Source: Hypomesus transpacificus (Eukaryota; Chordata; Actinopteri; Osmeriformes; Osmeridae). Taken from it: a DNA stretch of 64,000 nucleotides. Positions 21,166 to 39,000 of the stretch are shown piece after piece (the stretch's first letter is position 1; each line of letters starts with the position of its first letter). Under the pieces are notes generated by a model. The model was not told the origin of the DNA. It saw nothing but the letters and a program-made list of their open reading frames with translations, and searched no databases. The translations under genes were made by a program, and so were the position numbers. Where the stretch lies: positions 12,083,121 to 12,147,120 of the forward strand of contig NC_061077.1 in NCBI RefSeq assembly GCF_021917145.1, read 5' to 3'.

Positions 21166-23611
21166 ATTATGTAAATACAACGATTCTCAATAGAAACCCT
21201 CTTTTTAACCTAAAGGGACAATTTAAGTGCTTGTACAGTATATAACTACATGCATTATTTGTTTTGATCCCCTTAGCTATCCAGCGACACATCTGATTTG
21301 CTGCAGTTAGCGAGCAGTACTCAGATTCTGACGTCAAATGCAGAGACGTTAACAGCTGATAATGTTACCAAAGCGATTGACATCACCAACACCCTCCTTG
21401 AAAGGTCTTCAAATATCTCGGAGGTGCAGTGTTTTCAAACCTTAACACACCATTAATTCTAACAATGAGGCTATAGATATTGTTTTAGTTATATATGGTA
21501 ATTGTAACATATAGTGTATAACAGAAAAAAAGAAATATTCCACTATTATTAAGCTAACTGTGGTGATCTGGTACTATTGCAGGCAGTTGCCGTGGCAGCA
21601 TTGACCACTGTTAGTCAGCTGCTGGAGGCTTCTGTACCGGACAGTGTGGCAGAGACGTCTTTAAAGTCAGTTTTTAAATATTTTTTTTTTGAAGTCACAA
21701 TACAGTCTTAAAGTCTTGTGAGGTGATTTTGTCTCTCTACCTCTCTGAATGCCCCACAGGCTAACAAGAAGTTTAGAGAATATCTCACAGGGGTCAGACG
21801 ACACATCTCTAGTGGCCCAGCCCAACCTCGCTGTCCAGTCTGTCGTACTAACCAGTAATGACATAGTCGGCGTCCAGTTCTCTGCACAAACAGGTTGATG
21901 GGAGAAAGCATCGTTCATCCACGTTTGCAGATACATTTGCTGTGAACACTTTTTAGACTTTTTTTAATTAAATGATTAACACAACAATTTCCCCCTTCTC
22001 CAGGATTATTTGGTAATTTTGCTGCTGATAGAATTAGACTAAATGCCAACGCTTCTGAACTTGTGTCTGACGATGGAGAGGCCACTGATGTGCAGATATT
22101 CATTAGATTATCACCAGGTGAGTTGACAGTGGACCTAACACCATACAGTAGATTTACTATCCACCCCTTTTGAGTTTCCTTGTGCTTATCACACACATCC
22201 TATGAGACCTAGTAAACAAAATCTACGTCAATACATAATCAAGAAGATAGAAATACAACTCTAATTTCTCCCTCCTTTTCTTTTGCTCTACGAACTGTGC
22301 CTCGTCCCCTCAGGAGTGCGGCGTCGAAGTTCTGGCATCTCTGTTGGATTTGTGCTCTACCAGAACACCTGGTTCTTCAGGTCAAGGGAGTTCAGAGCCC
22401 ACTTGGACAGTCGTACCAGGATCATCTTGGGAAATGTGAAAGGAGCTGGAAGGATGGGTGTTGACCATGTTGAAATGGTCTTCAGACCAGTCGTAAGATC
22501 CCCTGCTGACCCCTGTTTTAGATTAGCTGTGCTTGATACAGCAGAGTCATGCCACTGTTTCATAATTCATGGAGGTTGGATGAAATGGCACTGCTGTGTA
22601 AATACAAAACTTACCACAAATTACAATGGGATAAGTTACCCGTTAACTCCTCTTAACAGTGGAACAAGAAAGTCCAAGTATACCAGCTGTACAACAGCAT
22701 TCATCCATTTCACCCACACATCTAAATGTCTATCTGTGTTTGGTTCTCCGGCTACGGTGATGACAAAGCGACTTGTTTGTTTTCTCAGAATGTCCCCAAC
22801 ACAACCTTCTATGACTTTGCATGCGTGTCTTGGAACTACACCAAAGGTGAATGGAGCACGGATGGGTGCTACAAATTCAACGTTTCCCCTGAGGCCCTGC
22901 ATTGTTTTTGCAATCATACCACAAACTTTTCTGCTCTAATGGCAAGTGTCCTTTCTCAACTCTGTCAAGTTGAATACTGCATCATTTCGAAATCATTTTT
23001 TCTATTTGGACCCATGAAAGTCTCAATTCTGTTTCAATAAACTAAATTATGAAATCTATCAAACTTACTCACTAGCCTTTTTTGCCACTTCTGTCTGATT
23101 TAATAGGGATATCTCTTTCATGTCACATCTTCCAAACTTCCTAATGTGACTAAATTCTTGATAATCTCTAAGACATAACATGTTATTATGCTGCAATGTT
23201 ATATTATTGTGTATTATGAGCACATTATGTACTCCTTAAAAAAAAATTGCTGGTGTGCCTATAGCCTACTCTGAATGAAAATAAAGTTGTCCCAATAATT
23301 TGACTGAAGGATGCAGTGTGAGACCTGTCTGATAAATATGATACAGTTGAAAGGTTAAATAACGTTGATTGTTTGAATATTTAGCGAGTCTCTTGGGCGC
23401 GAATGTATAAGTTGCAATGGTCGCAAAACGTGTCTAAACCTGCATTGCATGGACGCATCAGCTGTTCTAAAATGCAGACTGTAAACAAAGGAAACTGCGC
23501 CTCAATTCCTCGATCAAACACGTTTCACTGTAAAAAAAGAAAAAAGAAAGGTCTATTGACAGTCATATGAAACAAAGAAACGTATTTGCATAAACTCATT
23601 AATTAGCCTAC

Positions 23612-24303
23612 CTTGTGATCCCATAAATTCCCTTAATCGATCAATTATCGTCCTGTTGAAGAGAAAAAATAATTTAAAAAAAAGGAAGTATGATCCTAGG
23701 ACAGTTCCGCAGATAGGATTCTCATAAGGCTACCAGCCAGCATATCAGATTATTATAGCTCCATAGAAGTGCGGAATTTCCATTTTCGAATAACGGTATG
23801 CGGAGTGGAATGGGTCTCACCTATTGCCGTTGCTCGCTGGGTGAGGTTATGTAGAAAGCTAGCCAGCTAGATTAGAGGATGAAACACAACGACGAGTATC
23901 TTCCATCGAATTATATCTTACTCACAGGCAGGCAGTAGTGCATGTATTAATGAGAAGGCGGATGTAATCAAGATTTATATGATATATATTTGTTGCAGAC
24001 CTCCATTTCGATTTTGTTTTCATTTTAGCAGTGCCGAATCCATTGAATCCTTGCTGCTGCGCCTAGCCTACTTTTCACTTGCTCGCGAGTAGTGACGAGT
24101 TTTCCCACGTACTTCGACACACAGAAAACACACCCGTCCCGTACACTCTTATCTTCCTCGTGCAACAGTAGCTAAATGTGTATTATTAATGGCTGTTGTA
24201 TAGCCTACTTAGCTAAGAGACTAATGCTGTACTTGCCTGCACTTTAATGTCACGTCTCCCTGCCTCTTCCTTTGAGTCCATGTCCAACAGCTGATAACTG
24301 AGA
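23612..24303 (-). pseudogene. dtx3: orphan dtx3 5' exons and promoter, copy 2
   Basis: An exact copy of the dtx3 promoter region and its first coding exon (23652-23612, MGSQ with donor GTAGGC). The next dtx3 exons are not in the duplicated block, so this promoter, if active, would transcribe leftwards through the joint at 22966 and antisense to adgrg7 copy 1. Confidence 0.85.
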
Positions 24304-24755
24304 CAAATGTAAGCAGGAAGTTCGTCACTAGAACTGAACTGTGGGTCTGAATCACATTGTTGAATAATGAAAAAATGAACAAATAAAAATCACATTGTTG
24401 AGCAATTTAAAAACTCAAGCACCCACGAATGTTTTTGCTCTTGAAATGTTAGTGTTAGTAGATTGTTAGTCTGACTGACAGGCAGGACAACCCCATAAAT
24501 GCTTGCAAATCAGGTACGTTTTTTGATTCAGCATATTACAATTTACAATGTGTGCTGTGTTATATATTGGCGTACGACATCAATCCTTCACTGTATGGTA
24601 TTTTCCGTCAAATGCCTTCACGTTCTGCCGCTCATATCATAGTCACTGGATAAAATTAACATTTTGGTGATTGAAAACATCAAGGCATGCAGTCTTTCTT
24701 AAACTAAAGCTAGCAGCATGTGAACGTAGGCAACTTCGGCTCCGACAGAGAACAA

Positions 24756-24791
24756 ATATATAAAGGTTCTCATATGAGAACCCTTATATAT
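24756..24791. promoter_or_regulatory. naca: 36-bp palindrome with TATA at naca promoter, copy 2
   Basis: Identical to 8703-8738. The candidate TOP-type start is at 24816 and the exon 1 donor GTAAGT is at 24864. Confidence 0.58.
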
Positions 24792-25948
24792 ATTTTTCTC
24801 ATATACGTTGATGGTCCTTTCCGAGATCCCGTGTCCACTGAGTTTGTTTACAACTACAACACGGTAAGTTAAGGGTTAATTAATTAATAACCCGGAAGCC
24901 TGTCGTTTAAGGCATTCTGGTAACTGTAGTTAATTGCCAACCATCTTGGATCTGAATCCCTTCACAGTAAGTTTTTCCAGTGCCAATCTAACGGCATCTA
25001 ACACCAAATAGGTAGTTGTATTTCTTTGTTATTACATACGTGTCTCTTTACTTTTATATCACAAAGATGGATTGAACATTTTTGGATTTAATGCATTACA
25101 CACTTGATGGCCAAGTAGCCTAACGTAGCTAGCTAGCCTAACACGGTTCAATACAAGCTGTAGTGCTGCACCACCACTGGTGCAAGCTACGTTCCAATAG
25201 CAATAATAATGGCAATGCTTCGAAAGCTAGGTAGCTTGCTAGCACGTTTATCGTTAGCTTGTCGGCTCAGTATGTTGCAATACCATATTTGCTAACCTTT
25301 GAAAAAGAGGCATACCTAGCCTATCTAGCTACCCCCACCTTCCTCAAAGTTTATAATTTCCCGCTTGCTAGCACGAGTATAAACAACCCATGAGTAGCTA
25401 GCTAGCTATAGTAGTATGCAGTCCAGAAGGTAGACAAGTGTACTTTCAAGTTGAGGTAGGTGAGGATGTCACAACTAAGAAGTTAAGTTCCGGTCCTTAT
25501 GCCAGCATGGGTAAATATAGTCAGGCCTACATGTTATGTAATGTAAATATGTCATTTAGTACATCTGGCATTAGCCACAGGTCTAAGTGTGTAGCTAGCA
25601 TGTAAAGAGCAATAAGCTAGAAAGTTAGTGCCAGTGGACTTTCTTTGTTCAGCATACTATTAAATTAAAAAAGACTATTTAGCTTGACTCTACTTTCTGT
25701 TGTGCTTCACAACATCATCATACTGAACCTGGTTCAGTGCCTCTACAAATCAATAAGGACACTAGACTCAGACTTTCTACCAAGAGCCCAAACATGATAG
25801 CTCTGTGCACTTAATCACTAGATCAGAGCTTTACAGCCTGTTATTCAAAAGAAGTTCCCAAACTGCTATAGCCATGTGTCTCCCTCCTACAGTTGGTTTA
25901 GAAATCGAAAACCATTGCGTTACTGAAGCTTTTCGTTTGTCCACAGCC

Positions 25949-31378
<5,430 letters not shown>

Positions 31379-31591
31379 ACACCAAAGAGCTTGGAGGAAG
31401 CATCAGAACGAACGAACGAACAACATTATTAGCCTAAATTATTTGAAGGAAATAAAGTGGTGCATTACAGAAATGGTTTCTATTTACTGTGTATATTTAG
31501 GATTAACGCTAAAGGTAATAAATGTGTTTTCCTTGTTTATCTGTAACTCTTTTGTAAGGTTGTGCAAAAATGTACTGTGTGCTGCACACCT

Positions 31592-32115
31592 GTCTATACA
31601 GTCTAATCCATAGAAAACACCCGTCTATACAGTCTAATCCATAGAAAACACCCGTCTATACAGTCTAATCCATAGAAAACACCTGTCTAAACAATCTAAT
31701 CAATAGAAAACACCTGTCTATTTCAGTCTAATCCATAGAAAACACCTGTCTATACAGTCTAATCCATAGAAATCTCCCGTCTATACAGTCTAATCCATAG
31801 AAAACACCCGTCTATACAGTCTAATCCATAGAAAACACCTGTCTAAACAATCTAATCAATAGAAAACACCTGTCTATTTCAGTCTAATCCATAGAAAACA
31901 CCTGTCTATACAGTCTAATCCATAGAAATCTCCCGTCTATACAGTCTAATCCATAGAAATCTCCCGTCTATACAGTCTAATCCATAGAAATCTCCCGTCT
32001 ATACAGTCTAATCCATAGAAAACACCCGTCTATACAGTCTAATCCATAGAAAACACCCGTCTATACAGTCTAATCCATAGAAAACACCCGTCTACACAGT
32101 CTAATCCATAGAAAA
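31592..32115. repeat. 31-bp minisatellite, copy 2
   Basis: Same array as 15527-16050. No unit gain or loss is seen, which is notable for a minisatellite and argues for a very recent or artefactual duplication. Confidence 0.9.
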
Positions 32116-32516
32116 AGGACCTGTTGGGACCACTGCTGGCACAATTGTCAAACATATCTGGCATTAGAATGTAGAGAATTGAGTGCTACACAACTTGTTT
32201 GCAAGTTGGAAAAAGCGGGAACAAAAATTGAGGTTACAATCGTCATATAATGTTTATTTATTTAATCGAAATAGTAACTGATACCCACAAATCGATTGCC
32301 TACGAAAGTACGTGTTTCATAAAAAGGGTTCCATGCATTCAATTCCCAGCAGCACCTAACTTTATATAAAAAAAATGTGTCCGGAACTTGTAAATGTTAA
32401 CGTAAACTGTCAGTAAGGCTGAGAACTGAGGGCACGTTGGTGGTGTTTCCATGATGCTGTCCGATCCATCACTCTGAGAGGCTTCAAGTAGTTGCATCCA
32501 ATGTTCCAGATTCAGA

Positions 32517-32591
32517 GGTGCTGTGGCTTAGCCGCTTGAAAGCGCCTGTCTTGTAAACAGGAGATCCTGGGTTCAGCTCCCAGCAGCACCT
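32517..32591 (+). tRNA. tRNA-Thr(UGU)-like, copy 2
   Basis: Identical to 16452-16526, with the same G19 and A58 changes. One of the three substitutions between the copies (32442) lies about 75 bp upstream. Confidence 0.68.
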
Positions 32592-33087
32592 CTGTGTTTA
32601 ATGCATACTGCAGAGGTTTCATATTGGCCAAACAACCTAAACTGAGTCCCCTGTGTTTGAAGGAAGATGGGAAACTGAAAAAGCCTATTGCAGTGCTTGC
32701 ACTGTGTGCTCATTTCCGTCTTTGGATAAACTCTGTTAATCCAACATAATGGATGTTCTCATGTCGTTGTTATATGTTAATGTGTCAAATGTTGCATGTA
32801 TAGCCTACAATGTCACCACTCCCTTAGTTATGAATATTCTATTCTTGCAACCGTTACCCACTAGATGGCGCTATTACTTAAAGTAACGTGTGATCGAGCT
32901 TGACCACAAGTAATTTTACCGACACTGATAAGGCTGTAATACAATAACTAGTTCCTGGTTTAAGTTAAACATGAACTGGCAGTTCATGTTTTGGAGTTTT
33001 AGTTTTACCTCAAGAGTAGGTGTGCTACTTTAAACTTCAGGACTACTTCACCTCAGGACTGAAGGCCGATCGGAAGGTTGTTTTGAG

Positions 33088-36000
33088 ATGAGGGACATGC
33101 GGTTTTCATTCATTTTCATCATAGGTAAGACTAACATGTTATAGCCTACTTCACACAGATTGAACTAAAGTGCATGGCACTACCTTTGGTTTTGCGAAAG
33201 GCATGGGATTAGTAATGACATGAAAGGATTTTAAAATTTCTCAGAAATGCTTGAGAAATAGGCTACAAGGTGTTGCGTGAGGGCATGAGAAATGGCTGAA
33301 ATGCACTCATTTATTGGAGGGGGGGTTCTGGTCCATGAAATTGTTGACATGACAATGTCCATGATGACATTGTTGACCACGTTTCTGATGGCTCATGATA
33401 ATTTATCTTGCCTTCTTTTTACAGTGTTTTTTCAACACAGCGTCCCTGTCAGATTTCTGTCAATTGTAGGCCCACATAATGAAACCGCTGCGGACATTGT
33501 GGCTACTAACAATATGACTACTGATTATGTAACCACACCTGGTTTTCTAAATTCTACTAATCCTGCAAACACCACTGACAGTGTGACTACTGACTATACA
33601 ACCACACCTAATCTTGTGATTTATGTACACCTAATTAATCCTACAGCTAAGGATATAACTACTAACAAGACTACCAGTACTGATAATGTAACCACACATC
33701 ATCCTACAAATACTTCACCAGATACAACCACACCGTTTGCTGACTTACCTCGAATTACCACACCCTCCATCCTTACCTCCATCCTTACCTCCATCCTTAC
33801 CTCCATCCTTACCTCCATCCCCACTAGTAGGCCTACTTTCATTCCCAGCTCAGCCCAGATCAATGCTACATCCACGTCCAACACTGCCCCCACCAACAGC
33901 ACTCTTTCCCCCACTGTCCTCACCAACAGCACTCATTCCATCAGCACTCTTTCCACCAGCACTCTTTCCCCCATTGACCCCATCAACAGCACTCTTTCCC
34001 CCACTGACCCCACCAACAGCACTCTTTCCCCCACTGACCCCATCAACAGCACTCTTTCCACCAGCACTCTTTCCCCCATTGCCCCCACCAACAGCACTTT
34101 TTTCACCACTGCCACCACCAACAGCACTCTTTCCCCCACTGACCCCACCAACAGCACTCTTTCCCCCACTGACCCCACCAACAGCACTCTTTCCCCCACT
34201 GACCCCACCAACAGCACTCTTTCCACCATTGACCCCACCAACAGCACTCTTTCCCCCACTGACCCCACCAACAGCACTCTTTCCCCCACTGACCCCACCA
34301 ACAGCACTCTTTCCACCATTGACCCCACCAACAGCACTTTTTTCACCACTGCCACCACCAACAGCACTCTTTCCCCCATTGACCCCACCAACAGCACTCT
34401 TTCCACCATTGCCCCCACCAACAGCACTTTTTTCACCACTGCCACCACCAACAGCACTCTTTCCCCCACTGACCCCACCAACAGCACTCTTTCCCCCACT
34501 GCCCCCACCAACAGCACTCTTTCAAACAGCACTCTTTCCAATAGCACTCTTTCCCCCACTGCCCCCACCAACAGCACTCTTTCCACCAGCACTCTCTCCA
34601 CCACTGCCATCCACACAACCCAGTCAACCCACCCTCCTCTGAGCTGTGCCAATGGAGGTTTGCTACAGAATGGATTCTGTGTCTGTCCCGTTGAATGGAC
34701 TGGAGGAACCTGCTCAATAGGTGGGTCTAAACGGCCACGACTGTCATGGCATCTTCGCCTGGCTCTGCTGTTCTAAACATGTTCTTCATTATCTTGTTAT
34801 CAAAGGTATGTTCTGTTCTGAATTTGATATAAACTGATGTACCACATTTAAATCTCTCAGAAAATTTCTGCATGGAAGAAACCATTCAAGGGTTTAATTT
34901 CCCAAGAACTACCATCGGTTGGTTCAGTTATTCTAAGCAGAAGTGTGGACCTAATACATCTAGTGGTAAGATAAAGGATGTGTTTGTTTTCCTGGTACAG
35001 CAGTGTCCCATTTTTGTCTACAGCTATTGCGGCCCTGAATGTGTTGACTCTCTTGGCACTGTGGCAGCTGATGGCTTCGGATGGGATACCATCACTGGAG
35101 ATATTTTAAATTAACAACAATATTGTCTATATGACATTCTTGATAATAAATTCACTGTTTCCTGTTTTATCACCAACAGTGAATGTGCCCAGAGCTTCAG
35201 CAAGGTGTACTGGTCAATATGGGACTCAAAAGTTTGATACCCCAAATGTCTTACAGTGTGACTTAACTTTCAGCAACATTCAAGAAAATGTAAGTACAAT
35301 AAAAAAATTAATGTATTCATTTAGCAGACGCTTTTATCCAAAGCGACTTCCAAGAGAGAGCTTTTACAAAAGTGCATAGGTCACTTATCATAACACTGAG
35401 ATATCCCCTACATTGCGGGTAGCCAAACATGAAGCATACATTGTGAAAAACCAAAAATAAGTGCCAAAGGGAAAAACCATAAGAGCATGTAGTTAAACAA
35501 GTTACAATTAAACAAGATGAACCTTAAAAAAAAAAGTGCAGGAGTGTACCTTGTAGAAAAGCAAGCAACAGTAAGCATATTTCACAGCGAGTACAGAGTT
35601 TTAAATCAGTTACAGCTAACCAACAAGAGCAACAAGTCTCTAAGTAAGAGTCATTGTGATCCTGGAGGAAACTAACATCAGGTCCAGCAAATCATTCCTA
35701 GGTGCCGTTGTATTCCCGGAACAAGTGTGTCTTGAGCCTTTTCTTGAAGGTGGAGAGACAGTCAGTGTCTCTGATGGAGGTAGGGAGTTGATTCCACCAC
35801 TGGGGGGCCAGACAGGAGAAGAGCTTGTGTTGGGACCGGGCGGTCTTGAGCGGAGGGACCACTAGACGGTTGTCAGAAGAAGACCCTAGGTGGCGGGTGG
35901 GGGTGTAGGGCAGGAGGAGAGACTTGATGTAGTCAGGTGCAGTCCTGTTCACCGCTCGGAAGGTCAGTACCAGGGTCTTGAATCTGATACGGGCCGTGAT

Positions 36001-39000
36001 GGGTAGCCAGTGGAGAGAGATGAGGAGCGGGGTAACATGGGAGCATCTGGGTAGGTTGAAGACCAGGCGGGCCGCTGCGTTCTGTGATCCTCTGGAGAGG
36101 GCGGGTTGTGCATGCTGGGAGACCGGCGTGCAGTGAGTTGCAGTAGTCCAACTTGGAGAGGACAAGTGCTTGGACAAGCAGCTTTGTGGAGTGCTCAGAC
36201 AGGTATCTCCTGATCTTCTGGATGTTGTAGAGGGTGAACCTACACGACCGGGAGACCGCACCAATGTGGGCTGTGAGGGATAGCTCGTCATCCATGGTCA
36301 CCCCAAGGTTCCTGGCAGAGGATGAGGGTGTCACCGTCGCGGATCCCAGGGTGATTGAGAGATCTTGGGAGATAGAGGGTTTGGCCGGGATGATGAGAAG
36401 TTCTGTTTTGGCGAGGTTCAGCTGGAGGTGGTGCTCATCCAGGCGGAAATGTTTGTGAGGCAGGCCTCAATCCTAGCTGAGATCCCCGGATCAGTCGGGG
36501 GGAACGACAGGTACAGCTGCGTGTCGTCAGCATAGCAGTGGTAGGAGAAGCCGTGGGAGGTGATGATCGGTCCAAGTGAGGTGGTGTACAGGTGGAAGAG
36601 GAGGGGCCGAGGACGAAGCCCTGTGGGACACCAGTGTAGACCTGTTGGGGTCCTGACACTTTGCCTCCCCAGGAGACCTGGTAGGATCTTCCGGACAGGT
36701 AGGATGAGATCCACTGAAGTGCAGTGCCAGTGATGCCCATCTCAGAGAGTCTGGCGAGCAGAATCTGATGATTAACCGTATCAAATGCTGCAGAAAGGTC
36801 CAGCAGAATGATGACGGATGATCTTGATGACCTGGGCGGATCCATTTCTCTGTCAGCGCTAGTGCGTGAAGAGAAGCCTGGGATGCAAACGCCAGGATAA
36901 AGTCTGCTTTATGTAGAGCAGACTGGCAGTTCCAGAGCGCTATAGAAGGAGAGAGGGCAGGTGGAGAAGATCTGGATAGGTAGCTAAGATTGGAAGTGGA
37001 CCGTATATACTTTGTGACATATCTACGGCTACGTCTACGAGTGTTGTAATGAACGGGAATGCTGAAGAAACACATGCTAGCTAAGAATATGTTCTAGATG
37101 AATTAGAATACAAATAGAATGATACTTACAATTAGGAGACAGTCATAATCAACACTCAGTAGGACACTATTCGCTCTGATCCGAATACAGATATCTGAGG
37201 CTATTTAAGCAGAAACCTACAACAACCCTAATTATGTAAATACAACGATTCTCAATAGAAACCCTCTTTTTAACCTAAAGGGACAATTTAAGTGCTTGTA
37301 CAGTATATAACTACATGCATTATTTGTTTTGATCCCCTTAGCTATCCAGCGACACATCTGATTTGCTGCAGTTAGCGAGCAGTACTCAGATTCTGACGTC
37401 AAATGCAGAGACGTTAACAGCTGATAATGTTACCAAAGCGATTGACATCACCAACACCCTCCTTGAAAGGTCTTCAAATATCTCGGAGGTGCAGTGTTTT
37501 CAAACCTTAACACACCATTAATTCTAACAATGAGGCTATAGATATTGTTTTAGTTATATATGGTAATTGTAACATATAGTGTATAACAGAAAAAAAGAAA
37601 TATTCCACTATTATTAAGCTAACTGTGGTGATCTGGTACTATTGCAGGCAGTTGCCGTGGCAGCATTGACCACTGTTAGTCAGCTGCTGGAGGCTTCTGT
37701 ACCGGACAGTGTGGCAGAGACGTCTTTAAAGTCAGTTTTTAAATATTTTTTTTTTGAAGTCACAATACAGTCTTAAAGTCTTGTGAGGTGATTTTGTCTC
37801 TCTACCTCTCTGAATGCCCCACAGGCTAACAAGAAGTTTAGAGAATATCTCACAGGGGTCAGACGACACATCTCTAGTGGCCCAGCCCAACCTCGCTGTC
37901 CAGTCTGTCGTACTAACCAGTAATGACATAGTCGGCGTCCAGTTCTCTGCACAAACAGGTTGATGGGAGAAAGCATCGTTCATCCACGTTTGCAGATACA
38001 TTTGCTGTGAACACTTTTTAGACTTTTTTTAATTAAATGATTAACACAACAATTTCCCCCTTCTCCAGGATTATTTGGTAATTTTGCTGCTGATAGAATT
38101 AGACTAAATGCCAACGCTTCTGAACTTGTGTCTGACGATGGAGAGGCCACTGATGTGCAGATATTCATTAGATTATCACCAGGTGAGTTGACAGTGGACC
38201 TAACACCATACAGTAGATTTACTATCCACCCCTTTTGAGTTTCCTTGTGCTTATCACACACATCCTATGAGACCTAGTAAACAAAATCTACGTCAATACA
38301 TAATCAAGAAGATAGAAATACAACTCTAATTTCTCCCTCCTTTTCTTTTGCTCTACGAACTGTGCCTCGTCCCCTCAGGAGTGCGGCGTCGAAGTTCTGG
38401 CATCTCTGTTGGATTTGTGCTCTACCAGAACACCTGGTTCTTCAGGTCAAGGGAGTTCAGAGCCCACTTGGACAGTCGTACCAGGATCATCTTGGGAAAT
38501 GTGAAAGGAGCTGGAAGGATGGGTGTTGACCATGTTGAAATGGTCTTCAGACCAGTCGTAAGATCCCCTGCTGACCCCTGTTTTAGATTAGCTGTGCTTG
38601 ATACAGCAGAGTCATGCCACTGTTTCATAATTCATGGAGGTTGGATGAAATGGCACTGCTGTGTAAATACAAAACTTACCACAAATTACAATGGGATAAG
38701 TTACCCGTTAACTCCTCTTAACAGTGGAACAAGAAAGTCCAAGTATACCAGCTGTACAACAGCATTCATCCATTTCACCCACACATCTAAATGTCTATCT
38801 GTGTTTGGTTCTCCGGCTACGGTGATGACAAAGCGACTTGTTTGTTTTCTCAGAATGTCCCCAACACAACCTTCTATGACTTTGCATGCGTGTCTTGGAA
38901 CTACACCAAAGGTGAATGGAGCACGGATGGGTGCTACAAATTCAACGTTTCCCCTGAGGCCCTGCATTGTTTTTGCAATCATACCACAAACTTTTCTGCT

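Larger units (their letters stand above)
17023..22941 (+). pseudogene. adgrg7: adgrg7-like adhesion GPCR, copy 1, lacks 7TM
   Basis: Exons 17023-17059, 17360-18655, 18796-18900, 19115-19224, 21277-21423, 21583-21665, 21760-21893, 22004-22117, 22314-22492 and 22789-22941 join in frame to 786 codons. They encode a signal peptide, a 10-residue mucin repeat, an EGF-like module (CANGG...CVCPVEWTGGTC), a stretch resembling human ADGRG7 (ENFC...GFNFPRT), a GAIN domain and a GPS ending CFCNHTTNFSALM. The duplication joint lies 25 bp past the last exon, so no transmembrane exon follows; dtx3 intron and naca sequence come next. The coding exons are intact, so a soluble or truncated product is possible. 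It could also be an assembly duplicate of the gene at 33088. Confidence 0.85.

Noticed and set aside
22493-22788. An additional adgrg7 exon between the GAIN exon and the GPS exon (acceptor-like CTTAACAG at about 22660)
   Set aside because: Splicing 22492 directly to 22789 gives FRPV-NVPNTTFYDFACVSWN, which fits the family without a gap; the extra frame adds no recognisable sequence.
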